Positions 32,792 to 40,201 of a stretch of DNA of 64,000 bases are shown in pieces. The notes under the pieces are model-generated. The model was given only the letters and a program-made list of their open reading frames with translations, had not been told where the DNA came from and searched no databases. The translations under genes were made by a program, and so were the position numbers. Position 1 is the first letter of the stretch. Each line of letters starts with the position of its first letter. Origin of the DNA: Actinomycetes bacterium (GTDB lineage: Bacteria > Actinomycetota > Acidimicrobiia > Acidimicrobiales > RAAP-2); the NCBI GenBank assembly GCA_021798955.1, contig JAJZBK010000003.1:111875-175874 (forward strand). The letters are read 5' to 3'.

Positions 32792-34214
32792 CCCGTCGCC
32801 GCTCGGGGGCTCGGAGCCGGCACCCCGCTCAGGACCCGGTCCCGCCGCACGGACCGGGTCGACGCCGGCCGCCGGTGCCTGGCCGGGGCGGCCGCCCGGG
32901 CTCCCGGGCGCCGTGCCGCCGCCGTCGGTCCCCCTCGCCTTCTTGGCAGCCGCGTCGCTGGGGCTCGTCGCCTGCGGTGCAGCGTGGGCGTGGGCGTGGG
33001 GGTGGGCGGGCAGCGACCCGAGCGCCGACCCCGTCGTGGCCGCCGTGCACCTGGGCGTGCTGGCGACCCTGGCAACGGGCGTGCTCGGGGCGGTCCACCA
33101 GTTCACCCCGGTCATCACCGGAAGACCGCTGCGGTCGGTCCGCCTGGCTCGGCTGGTCTTCGTCACCTGGTTGGGAGCGTCGTGGCTGCTGCCGCTCGGC
33201 GTCGCCACCGAGCAGGTCACCGTGACGGCAGCGAGCGGTGCCCTGGCGGGGCTGTCGCTCGTGCTGCTCGCGGTGAACCTCGCCGGCCCCCTTGCCGTGC
33301 GGGGCAAGGGGACGCCCGTCACCGCCTTGCGGCTCGCCCTCGCCGGTGCGCTGTCGACGAGCTTCCTCGGCGTGGCCTTCGTCGGCGACCGCCAGCGTGG
33401 CTGGTTCGTCCTCTCCGGGCACGTCGACCTGGCGATGGGAGTGCTCGGGCTCTTCGGCTGGCTCGGGCTCACCTATGTCGGTGTCGCCGAGAAGCTCTGG
33501 CCGATGTTCCTGCTCGCCCACCTCCCCGGGCGCCACCGCTCGGGTCGGGTCGCCGTCTGGTGCCTCGCCGTCGGCGTGACGCTCCTCGCACCTGCTCTGG
33601 CGTGGGGAGCGGACACCCTCGCCTGGGCCGGTGGCGTCACGACGGCAGCAGGGCTGGGGGCCCACCTCGTGTCGCTCGCCGTCCACGTCCGCCACCGTCG
33701 CCGTGCGGTCAACCTCCACCTCGTCTTCGTCCTCACCGCGGCGGCGTGGGTGCCGGTCGGCGCCGGGCTCGCCGTGGCGGCCGCCCTGGTCGTTCCTCGG
33801 CACCACCACGTCGGGGTGGCGCTCTCGGCGGCGGCCCTCTCGGCGTTCGGCGCCTGGCTGCTCGAGGCGCTGGTGGGCCACGCTCACAAGGTCGTGCCGT
33901 TCATCGTCTGGTCGGCGTTGCGCGCCCGGGGAGTTGCGACGGGCCCGAGCGGAGCGCCCCTCCTCTTCGCCGACCTCTACGACCACCGCTGGGCCGCGGC
34001 GTCCTACGGGACGCTCACGTGCGGGGTGGCCGCGCTGTGCACGGGCCTCGCCGTGTCGGCTCCCCCGCTCGTCGCGATCGGTGGCGCCCTGCTCGTCGCC
34101 ACCGGGCTCGTGGTGGCGGCCAACTTGTCGGCGGTGCCGGTCCGCCTGCTCGGCCGGGCGGCCGCGCCGACCGGAGCGCAGAGCCCTCCCAGCCAGCCGC
34201 GGGTGACCGGCTAG
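32781..34214 (+). CDS. Polytopic membrane protein, NnrS/heme-copper subunit I-like
   Basis: 477 residues, about 40 of them a proline-rich cytosolic start followed by roughly twelve membrane segments. Histidines cluster where heme-copper-type proteins place metal ligands: HLGVLATLATGVLGAVHQF, SGHVDLAMG, the HLVSLAVHVRHRR loop and GHAHKVVPFIVW. It resembles NnrS and CcoN/NorB-like proteins linked to nitric-oxide metabolism, but I cannot assign a family with certainty. Start ATG at 32781 avoids an unsupported basic extension. It converges on the hemerythrin gene, and the two share a CTAG stop overlap. Confidence 0.72.
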   Translation: MCADPSPLGGSEPAPRSGPGPAARTGSTPAAGAWPGRPPGLPGAVPPPSVPLAFLAAASLGLVACGAAWAWAWGWAGSDPSADPVVAAVHLGVLATLATGVLGAVHQFTPVITGRPLRSVRLARLVFVTWLGASWLLPLGVATEQVTVTAASGALAGLSLVLLAVNLAGPLAVRGKGTPVTALRLALAGALSTSFLGVAFVGDRQRGWFVLSGHVDLAMGVLGLFGWLGLTYVGVAEKLWPMFLLAHLPGRHRSGRVAVWCLAVGVTLLAPALAWGADTLAWAGGVTTAAGLGAHLVSLAVHVRHRRRAVNLHLVFVLTAAAWVPVGAGLAVAAALVVPRHHHVGVALSAAALSAFGAWLLEALVGHAHKVVPFIVWSALRARGVATGPSGAPLLFADLYDHRWAAASYGTLTCGVAALCTGLAVSAPPLVAIGGALLVATGLVVAANLSAVPVRLLGRAAAPTGAQSPPSQPRVTG

Positions 34215-35176
34215 GCCGCCGCAGCGGGACGGCCGACGCGCACCCGCCAGGTCCGCGGGCCCGCCTCGAGGACGTCCCAGGTGTACGCCCCGGCGTGCTC
34301 GGCCTCGAACTGGTACCGGAGCGGCTTGGGATCGTGGTCGTTGACGAGCACGAAGGCCGCGCCCGGACGGAGCGTGCCGTAGGAGTCGAAGATCACCTCG
34401 TGGCGTCGGGCCGGTGCGAGCGCCCGTACGTCGAGCACCGGGTCCGCGGCAGACCCGGCCGGTCGCTCGCCGCTCGCGAGCACCACAGGCTGGGCGGTCA
34501 CCGACCGCACGAGCCGGTGCAGCGCCGCGGTCACCCGCGAGGCGAGGTCGGGGCGCGGCGCGCGGACCGCCGCCCATGCCTCGGCGGCGAGCCGGCAGGC
34601 ACCGTCACCTCCGCCCACCTCGGCCAGCCGCCTCGTCGCGTCGAGCACCACGCCGACGAGGAGGGTCTCCGCGTCGGGAGCGACGCCCTCCTCGGAGGTC
34701 TCGGTCCCGCCCTGGGCCGCCTCGGTGAGCCGGTGCAGTTGGACGAGCAGGCCGGCCAGGTCCGCCGAGGGGCCCGAGGCCAGCCGAGGCAGGATCCGCT
34801 CGTTCTCCTTGGCCACGTGCGCCGCGAAGAGCGTCCCGAGCGCCTCGGCCTCGGCCATTGCGTCGCGCCCGTCGGACGCGGTGGCCAGCCGGTCCACCAG
34901 CGACGCGAGGCGGCGGTGCTCGTCGACCATCCCCGCCACGGTCTCCGCCAGGTCGTCGTCGGACGCGGCCGCCCGGTAGAGCGTGTGCTCCTCCGCCACG
35001 GCGTGGGGCAGGACCTCGTCGGCCACGTAGGCGACCAGCGCCGCGACGGCCGGGCCGTGGGCGGCGCCGGGCCCGACCGACGAGCGGACGGCCGACACCC
35101 GGCGAGCGACGCCGTCCTCGAGTGCTGCGTGGTGCGCCACCATCGCCTCGACGGCTGCGCTCCGGGTGGTGGTCAT
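34211..35176 (-). CDS. Hemerythrin-like domain protein with C-terminal DUF2249
   Basis: 321 residues, two domains. Residues 1-150 form a four-helix hemerythrin/HHE fold with candidate di-iron ligands in MVAHHAALED, PHAVAEEHTLY, MVDEHRRL and FAAHVAKENE. The last 75 residues are DUF2249, starting VLDVRALAPARRHEVIFDSY. Hemerythrins of this type (YtfE/ScdA relatives) protect or repair Fe-S clusters under nitric-oxide stress. ATG at 35174-35176 has AGGAGGCAGGAG upstream, favoured over a GTG 7 codons earlier. Preceded by regulon operator 3. Confidence 0.85.
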   Translation of the reverse strand: MTTTRSAAVEAMVAHHAALEDGVARRVSAVRSSVGPGAAHGPAVAALVAYVADEVLPHAVAEEHTLYRAAASDDDLAETVAGMVDEHRRLASLVDRLATASDGRDAMAEAEALGTLFAAHVAKENERILPRLASGPSADLAGLLVQLHRLTEAAQGGTETSEEGVAPDAETLLVGVVLDATRRLAEVGGGDGACRLAAEAWAAVRAPRPDLASRVTAALHRLVRSVTAQPVVLASGERPAGSAADPVLDVRALAPARRHEVIFDSYGTLRPGAAFVLVNDHDPKPLRYQFEAEHAGAYTWDVLEAGPRTWRVRVGRPAAAA

Positions 35177-35219
35177 CGCTCCTGCCTCCTCGTGCACCGC
35201 GGCCGCCCCGCGGGAATAT

Positions 35220-35237
35220 CTCTAGTCTATTTTAGAG
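35220..35237. promoter_or_regulatory. Regulon operator 3 (hemerythrin promoter)
   Basis: On the minus strand CTCTAA-N6-CTAGAG, one base before TATTCC as a possible -10, the same layout as operator 2. It lies 44 bases before the hemerythrin ATG in an AT-rich patch that stands out from its surroundings. The nearly perfect outer symmetry TCTCTA/TAGAGA supports a protein-binding site. Confidence 0.6.
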
Positions 35238-35297
35238 AAATATGTCGGCGCCACCGGGCTGCCGGTCACCTCGACGTGACGGGCACACGCTGGCTGC

Positions 35298-35456
35298 TCA
35301 GCCCGGCAGCTGCACGAGCTCGGCGCTGCACACAAGGTCGTGGCCCTCGGTCTCGACGGCTCCGCACGACGGGCAGACGAGGTGTGCCCAGCAGGCGGGG
35401 TCGCCGCCGACGTCGTCTCCGTGCTCGGCCCCCTCGAGCCGGCCTTCGGGCTCCAC
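35298..35456 (-). CDS. Small Cys-rich (zinc-ribbon-like) protein
   Basis: 52 residues from a GTG at 35454-35456, ending 121 bases before the hemerythrin gene. It contains DPACWAHLVCPSCGAVETEG and a last Cys in DLVCSAELVQLPG, giving four cysteines (one CxxC), which suggests a metal knuckle. It begins 16 bases after the regulator stop and is probably co-transcribed with it. No named family recognised; the ribosome site is weak. Confidence 0.5.
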   Translation of the reverse strand: MEPEGRLEGAEHGDDVGGDPACWAHLVCPSCGAVETEGHDLVCSAELVQLPG

Positions 35457-35472
35457 GGCCGCCCAGGACCGC

Positions 35473-36147
35473 TCAGGAGCGGACGTCGAGCGGGCCCTCG
35501 CGGCGCACGACCAGGCGGCACCCGGCCCGACGGGCATCTTTGACGACCAGCCGCTCGACGTGGAGCCCACCCAGGCCCTCTGCCAGTCCTTCGGCGAGAC
35601 CGAGGTGGAGCTGGCAGATCGTCCGAGGATCGGACGACGCCACCTCGGCGAACGGGCAGCGTCCGAGCACGAGCTCCATCGTGCGCCTCTTGTCCGTCCG
35701 GGTCGGACGGAACCCCCGGCGGGCCATCTCGCCCTCGAGCAGCTCGTCGCTCGCTCCCGTGCCCGCCAGCTCGCCGGCGCGGCGCCGGCCCTCTTCGAGG
35801 CCGGCCTGCCGCGGTCCCGTCCCGCCGCGGACGGCGCCGGCCAGCAGGCTCGCCAGCCACGAGTAGGCCCCGGTGGTGCCCCATCGGTCCGAGACCTCGG
35901 GGTGCAGGGAGTAGAGGAGCCGTGGCCGGCCGGGACGGGCGCGTGCCTCTGTCTCCTCGACCACGAGGTTGGCCTCCTTCAGCACGGCGAGGTGCTGGCG
36001 CACGGCGTTGTGGTTCAGCTGCACGTGCTCGGTGAGCTCGGCCACCCCCACCGGGTGGCGGGCGTCGGCGACGTAGCGGAAGATGCGGTGACGCGTCGGG
36101 TCGCCGAGGGCCCTTGCCTCCTGTTGCAGCGACTCGTCGACGGCCAC
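35473..36147 (-). CDS. Winged-helix regulator, SufR/ArsR-like with three C-terminal Cys
   Basis: 224 residues. An N-terminal winged helix (about residues 10-85) begins with ALGDPTRHRIFRYVAD; HNAVRQHLAVLKEANLV is the recognition region and RPGRPRLLYSL the wing. The C-terminal domain has Cys164 in GRCPFAEVA, Cys178 in PRTICQLHLGL and Cys210, a spacing like Fe-S-sensing SufR relatives. GTG start at 36145-36147 with AGGAGG upstream. A perfect TTCTAG-N6-CTAGAA dyad lies 15 bases before it, suggesting autoregulation, and variants precede the hemerythrin, DUF2249 and membrane-protein genes. Confidence 0.82.
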   Translation of the reverse strand: MAVDESLQQEARALGDPTRHRIFRYVADARHPVGVAELTEHVQLNHNAVRQHLAVLKEANLVVEETEARARPGRPRLLYSLHPEVSDRWGTTGAYSWLASLLAGAVRGGTGPRQAGLEEGRRRAGELAGTGASDELLEGEMARRGFRPTRTDKRRTMELVLGRCPFAEVASSDPRTICQLHLGLAEGLAEGLGGLHVERLVVKDARRAGCRLVVRREGPLDVRS

Positions 36148-36162
36148 GTCCCCTCCTGCTAC

Positions 36163-36180
36163 TTCTAGATAAGACTAGAA
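36163..36180. promoter_or_regulatory. Regulon operator 4 (regulator promoter)
   Basis: Perfect inverted repeat TTCTAG-N6-CTAGAA, the best copy of the four. On the minus strand it is followed after one base by TAGCAG, a weak -10, 8 bases before the regulator GTG. Autoregulation is the natural reading. Confidence 0.7.
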
Positions 36181-36235
36181 CATCATAGGCCACGCCGCAG
36201 AGGCGTCTCCGGGCTCGTCAGCCTCGCGAGGCTCG

Positions 36236-36670
36236 TCAGGCCCGCTCGGGGAGGTGCGGGAGGAACTCGCCGCTGGCGAGCGAGCGCAGCTCCTCCGCAT
36301 GGACGGCCGTGAGGGCCTCGAGCGCAGCCGCGCCCTTGGGCTGGAGGGTGACCCGGACGACCCGCCGGTCCTCGGCGTCGACCGACCGGTGCACGAGACC
36401 GGCCTGTTCGGCGCGGTCGACGAGCTCGACCGCCGAGTGGTGCCGGAGCTGGAGGCACGACGCGAGCTCGCCGATCGTCGGTCCCGACGGTCCGGCAAGG
36501 CCCCGCACGGCCAGCAGGAGCTGGTGCTGCGCCGGGGTCAGCCCGGCGCGGCGGGCCTGCTCGGCGCTCCACGCGAGGAAGCGGCGGAGCCGGGTCCGGA
36601 ACCGGAGGATGCTCCGGTAGTCGTCGTCGGTGAACCCGGACGGCACTGCTGCCCGCTCCCGGTCGCTCAC
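36236..36670 (-). CDS. MarR family transcriptional regulator
   Basis: 144 residues with the MarR fold. LTPAQHQLLLAVRGL leads into the winged helix: TIGELASCLQLRHHSAVELVDRAEQ is helix-turn-helix and VHRSVDAEDRRVVRVTLQPKG the wing with the conserved DxRR. GTG start at 36668-36670 overlaps the ClC stop as GTGA, so it is the second gene of the transporter operon and probably controls the operator at 38335-38353. Confidence 0.9.
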   Translation of the reverse strand: MSDRERAAVPSGFTDDDYRSILRFRTRLRRFLAWSAEQARRAGLTPAQHQLLLAVRGLAGPSGPTIGELASCLQLRHHSAVELVDRAEQAGLVHRSVDAEDRRVVRVTLQPKGAAALEALTAVHAEELRSLASGEFLPHLPERA

Positions 36671-38322
36671 GTCGGCGCGCTCCCCCCGGGTCCCTGGCCC
36701 GGCGGGCGCGGCGCCCGCCGGCGCAGCCGGGGCTGCTGGAGCTCGGACTCGGCGATCCGGCGGGCGAGGAGCCCGCGCAGCGCCTCTCGACGGAGCACGC
36801 CGACCGGTTCTCCCCCGTCGGTGACCGTCACGGCGTCGGCGCCGTCGGCGAGGAGCACGACGAGAGCATCGCGCGCAGAGGCCAGCCGGTCGACGGAGGG
36901 CCCGCACGGCGCGTCGGCACCTGCCGGCAGCGGCTCCATCAGCTGTCCGGCGACGGCTGCGCGGAACGGGTCCGCCTCGGTGTCGAAGTCGACCCGGTAC
37001 CCGCGGCGCACCAGCTTGTCGGTCATCAGCCGTTCGGGCAGCGCGCGCTCGGCGACGACCTCGGCGACGCCGAGCACGAGGAGCATGGGGACGACCAGGT
37101 GCGACGCGCCGGTGACCTCGAGGGCGAACACCCCCCCGGTCAGCAGGGCTCGGGCGGAGACGCCGAACGACGCGCCCATCGCCACGACGGCGAAGGCGGC
37201 CGGCTCGACGTGGGCGGACGGGAAGAGGTGGGCGAAGCCGATCCCGATGGTGTCGCCCAGGGTGGCGCCGACGAGGAAGATCGGCGCGAGCGTGCCGCCC
37301 GAGGTGTTGGAGGCGAGCGAGACCCACCACGAGACGAGCTTGGCCACGCAGAGCACCGCCGCCGTGCCGACGAGGAACCGGCCGTTCACCGCGTCGCTGA
37401 TCGCCCAGTAGCCGACCGACAGCGATCCGGGTGCCACGAGACCGACGAGCGCGAAGCCGAGGGCGCCGAGGAGCGGGTGGAGGGACGCGGGGACGGGGAG
37501 CCTGCGGAAGCCCGCCTCGAAGGCGAAGAGCCCCCTGTTCACGACGATCGCCAGCACGCCCACTGCCACGCCGAGCGGCAGGAAGAGCGGGAGCTGGTCG
37601 GCAGGGACGGCGAGGGGACGCGTGACGGCGAAGAGCGGGCGGGCACCGAGCAGCACCGTGTGGAGCTCGGTGGCGATGCCGGTGGCGAACAGGAGCGGCA
37701 GGAGGGAACGAAGGGAGCGCTCGAACACCAGGAGCTCGAAGGCCAGGACCACGGCGGCCACCGGCGTGGCGAAGACCCCTGCCATGCCGGCAGCGGCACC
37801 CGTCGCCAGCAGGACCCGTCGCTCGGCTGACGACACGCGCACCCACTGGCCGAGCAGCGAGCCCACGCACCCCCCGGTGACGATGATGGGGCCCTCGGCC
37901 CCGAACGGGCCCCCGGTCCCCATCGCCACGGCGGCCGAGAGCGGCTTGGCGACGAGGACCCGCGGCCGGATGCAGCTGTCGCGCTGGACCACGGCCTCGA
38001 GGGACTCGGGGATGCCGTGCCCCTTGATCACCGGTGTCCAGCGCGCCAGGGCGACGACCACGGCCGCTCCCCCCAGCGCGACGGGGACGAGGGCCGGCCC
38101 GGGCCGGTAGTGGGCGAGGTCCGGCAGCGTGAACGCCACCCGGTGGAGAAGGGCGAGGTTGCTGAGCAGGCCCACGAGCCGCACGACGACGAAGGCGGCG
38201 AGCCCGCCGACCACGCCCAGCCCGGCGCCCACGAGGGCGAGGAAGGCCATCCGCCGCGGCGGCTCGCCGAGGCTCACCTCGTGGGGCGGGGCGCGTCGTG
38301 TCGTGGTCCGGGCACGGAGCAT
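36667..38322 (-). CDS. ClC-family chloride channel/antiporter with CBS domains
   Basis: 551 residues: about 420 of ClC membrane fold plus two CBS repeats (about 430-530). Selectivity motifs are GHGIPES and GGPFGAEGP; the latter holds the gating glutamate. TPVAAVVLAFELLVFE carries a Glu where antiporters have the internal proton Glu. This favours H+/Cl- exchange over a pure channel, but it is not proof. The C-terminal CBS pair ends in VTDGGEPVGVLRREALRG. ATG at 38320-38322, just downstream of a MarR-type operator. Coupled to the MarR gene. Confidence 0.88.
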   Translation of the reverse strand: MLRARTTTRRAPPHEVSLGEPPRRMAFLALVGAGLGVVGGLAAFVVVRLVGLLSNLALLHRVAFTLPDLAHYRPGPALVPVALGGAAVVVALARWTPVIKGHGIPESLEAVVQRDSCIRPRVLVAKPLSAAVAMGTGGPFGAEGPIIVTGGCVGSLLGQWVRVSSAERRVLLATGAAAGMAGVFATPVAAVVLAFELLVFERSLRSLLPLLFATGIATELHTVLLGARPLFAVTRPLAVPADQLPLFLPLGVAVGVLAIVVNRGLFAFEAGFRRLPVPASLHPLLGALGFALVGLVAPGSLSVGYWAISDAVNGRFLVGTAAVLCVAKLVSWWVSLASNTSGGTLAPIFLVGATLGDTIGIGFAHLFPSAHVEPAAFAVVAMGASFGVSARALLTGGVFALEVTGASHLVVPMLLVLGVAEVVAERALPERLMTDKLVRRGYRVDFDTEADPFRAAVAGQLMEPLPAGADAPCGPSVDRLASARDALVVLLADGADAVTVTDGGEPVGVLRREALRGLLARRIAESELQQPRLRRRAPRPPGQGPGGSAPT

Positions 38323-38334
38323 CGCCGGAGACTT

Positions 38335-38353
38335 TATATCGTCTCACGACATA
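38335..38353. promoter_or_regulatory. MarR-type operator at ClC promoter
   Basis: Dyad TATATCGT-N3-ACGACATA (7 of 8 pairs symmetric), starting 13 bases before the ClC ATG. A minus-strand -10, TATAAA (38333-38338), is overlapped by it, so occupancy would block transcription of clc-marR. The remaining spacer up to the toxin-antitoxin operator (38354-38632) shows no gene. Confidence 0.6.
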
Positions 38354-38632
38354 ACTGCCGACGGGCGGGCGCCCGGGGTGCCGCGGTCCGTGGCGCAGAC
38401 AGGCGCCGGCGATGAGGGTGCGGGCGCCGGCGGTGCGACGGGAGCTCCGGCTGGGCCGTCCCCGACGCGAGCGACGGCCAGGTCGGGGTCCTCCCGTCCT
38501 GGCCGTCCGGGCGAGGCCTTCGCTGGTGGGCCGTAGACACTCGTATTCGAACGTCGCTGAACCGCGGGAACGCGTCCTGACCCTCGTGCGCGTCGCGTCG
38601 GAACCTGGTGAGGACCGCTCTGCTGGCTGCTG

Positions 38633-38655
38633 ATGCTATCAGTCCGTGATAGCAT
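38633..38655. promoter_or_regulatory. Toxin-antitoxin operator/promoter
   Basis: Perfect 9-bp inverted repeat ATGCTATCA-N5-TGATAGCAT, ending 6 bases before the antitoxin ATG. Its right arm contains TAGCAT, a -10 at leaderless distance from the start. Autorepression by the antitoxin or the complex is the expected use. Confidence 0.7.
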
Positions 38656-38661
38656 GGCTGT

Positions 38662-38871
38662 ATGCCCTCACCGAGGACGACGTTCACGCTGGACGAGGAG
38701 TTGGCTGATCGCGCCCGTCAACTCGGCGTCAACATCTCGGCCGCTGCTCGCCAGGGAGTTGCTGATGCCGTACGTGCAGCCCTCGCGCGAGCAGACCGGG
38801 AGGCGTACCTGCGACATCCGGAACACGTGGACCCCTCTTGGACGGACGCTGAAGCATGGGGAGAGCCGTGA
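38662..38871 (+). CDS. Type II antitoxin, CcdA/ribbon-helix-helix-like
   Basis: 69 residues. RTTFTLDEELADRARQLGVN followed by ISAAARQGVADAV fits a ribbon-helix-helix DNA-binding N-terminus; the acidic, Trp-containing tail (HPEHVDPSWTDAEAWGEP) suits toxin wrapping. It has no Shine-Dalgarno site, but a -10 lies 6 bases upstream, so it is likely leaderless. Its TGA overlaps the toxin GTG. Confidence 0.82.
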   Translation: MPSPRTTFTLDEELADRARQLGVNISAAARQGVADAVRAALARADREAYLRHPEHVDPSWTDAEAWGEP

Positions 38872-39176
38872 GACGCGGCGAGCTGTGGTTGGCTGAGGTC
38901 GGTCGCAAGAGGCGACCTGTCCTACTGCTCACCCGGTCCGAGGTGCTTGTCGCTCGCAGCCTGATCACGGTCGCCGAAGTCACGACCACGATCCGGGGCC
39001 TTGCTGCAGAAGTCGAGATCGACCACGTCGAAGCCGGCCTCGACCGACCGTCGGTGATCAACTGCGACGGACTCCACACCATCGCCCAGGCATCCCTCTC
39101 CAGTCCCGTCGGACACGTCGGAGAGGACGTCATGCGCAAGGTGTGCGCAGCGGTCAGCTATGCGCTCGGCTGTTGA
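38868..39176 (+). CDS. PemK/MazF-type endoribonuclease toxin
   Basis: 102 residues from the GTG at 38868 that overlaps the antitoxin stop as GTGA; an ATG 4 codons earlier is less natural. RRGELWLAEVGRKRRPVLLLTR is the MazF/PemK opening with the conserved active-site Arg. TVAEVTTTIRGLAAEVEI and VINCDGLHTIAQASLSSPVG match strands 4-6 of the fold. Expected to cleave mRNA when free. Located between clc and tRNA-Tyr with no mobile-element gene in sight. Confidence 0.87.
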   Translation: MRRGELWLAEVGRKRRPVLLLTRSEVLVARSLITVAEVTTTIRGLAAEVEIDHVEAGLDRPSVINCDGLHTIAQASLSSPVGHVGEDVMRKVCAAVSYALGC

Positions 39177-39217
39177 TGGGCAGCCGTTCGAACAAGGAGA
39201 TCTGGTCTCCCTCGAGG

Positions 39218-39299
<82 letters not shown>

Positions 39300-39331
39300 T
39301 CGGGGGCGAAGGATACCCGGTCAGCCGGGGC

Positions 39332-39337
39332 TACTGT
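39332..39337 (+). promoter_or_regulatory. -10 of leaderless yajQ promoter
   Basis: TACTGT ending 6 bases before the yajQ ATG at 39344. No Shine-Dalgarno site is present. Confidence 0.55.
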
Positions 39338-39343
39338 TTCCCC

Positions 39344-39832
39344 ATGCCCACCTTCGACATCGTCTCCGAGGTCGACACCCAAGAGGTGCGCAACGCGGTC
39401 GACCAGGCCAACCGCGAAGCGGCGACCCGCTTCGACTTCAAGGGGACCGACTCGGTCATCGAGATGGGAGACGACGAGCTCGTGCTGCGCTCCTCCACCG
39501 AGGACCGCCTGCGTGCCCTCGTCCAGGTCCTCCACGAGAAGCTGGTCAAGCGAGGCGTCTCGCTCAAGGCGCTCGACGCCGGCAAGATCGAGGAGGCCTC
39601 GCGGGGCGCGGCCCGCCAGCGCATCGCCATCCGAGCCGGCATCTCCTCCGACCAGGCCAAGGCACTCAACAAGTTCGTGAAGGACCTGGGGCTCAAAGGC
39701 GTCAGCTCACAGACCCAGGGTGACCAGCTCCGGGTGACGGGCAAGAAGCGGGACGACCTCCAGGCGGTGATCCAGGCGTGCAAGGAGCACGACTTCGGCA
39801 TCCCGCTCCAGTTCCAGAACTTCCGCGACTGA
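39344..39832 (+). CDS. yajQ: YajQ family nucleotide-binding protein
   Basis: 162 residues, the family length. It opens PTFDIVSEVDTQEVRNAVDQ, with ATRFDFKGTDSVIE and KALNKFVKDLGLKGVSSQ, and closes with FGIPLQFQNFRD, all YajQ hallmarks. YajQ binds nucleic acids and, in some bacteria, cyclic di-GMP; its role here is unknown. I use the ATG at 39344, because upstream sequence overlaps tRNA-Tyr and lacks family similarity. Confidence 0.92.
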   Translation: MPTFDIVSEVDTQEVRNAVDQANREAATRFDFKGTDSVIEMGDDELVLRSSTEDRLRALVQVLHEKLVKRGVSLKALDAGKIEEASRGAARQRIAIRAGISSDQAKALNKFVKDLGLKGVSSQTQGDQLRVTGKKRDDLQAVIQACKEHDFGIPLQFQNFRD

Positions 39833-39901
39833 ACGGACCGGGCCCCGGTTCCTGACCTCTGCGGGCTGCTCGCGGTACCCCGTCCGACGGAGCGGGGCCC
39901 G

Positions 39902-40201
39902 CTAGCGCGAACGGGCCGCCCGGGCGAGGGACGCGCCGAGCACGGCGACGACCAGCAGCGGGAGCACGAACGCCGCCTCCAGACGGGCACCGTGGTCGGC
40001 GCACAGCGCGGCTACGGCACCGAGGGCGACCAGGGCGCCGACGAGGAGCTCGGGCGTCTCGCCGACCAGGAAGTCCCACCAGAACGCCCCGAAGGCGACC
40101 ACCGCCCGGACCACCGCCCGGACCACCGCCCGGACCACGGCCCGGACCACGGCCGGTCGCCGGCGCGCCGCCGGCCCGCTCGGGCCGGGAGCGGTGCTCA
40201 C
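39902..40201 (-). CDS. Small membrane protein, last gene of metal-transport operon
   Basis: 99 residues from a GTG at 40199-40201 that overlaps the upstream stop as GTGA. An Arg/Val repeat region (VVRAVVRAVVRAVV) encoded by a 12-bp tandem repeat is followed by WWDFLVGETPELLVGALVAL and a second hydrophobic span, LPLLVVAVLGASLA. Probably two membrane helices with a basic cytosolic start. The family is not recognised; coupling to the ExxE membrane protein suggests a partner role. Confidence 0.7.
   Translation of the reverse strand: MSTAPGPSGPAARRRPAVVRAVVRAVVRAVVRAVVAFGAFWWDFLVGETPELLVGALVALGAVAALCADHGARLEAAFVLPLLVVAVLGASLARAARSR
40098..40154 (-). repeat. 12-bp tandem repeat inside small membrane protein gene
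   Basis: About 4.7 copies of the plus-strand unit ACCACCGCCCGG; the last two carry a C-to-G change. In frame, encoding alternating Val-Val-Arg-Ala units. Confidence 0.85.

Noticed and set aside
36667..38322. Considered a fluoride-specific CLC-F transporter
   Set aside because: The selectivity region reads GHGIPES and the gating Glu motif GAEGP is chloride-type. Without an alignment I saw no CLC-F signature, and no fluoride riboswitch precedes it.
38334..38687. Minus-strand frame of 117 codons across the clc/toxin-antitoxin spacer
   Set aside because: His/Arg/Pro-rich shadow that runs over both proposed operators and the antitoxin start; no family match.
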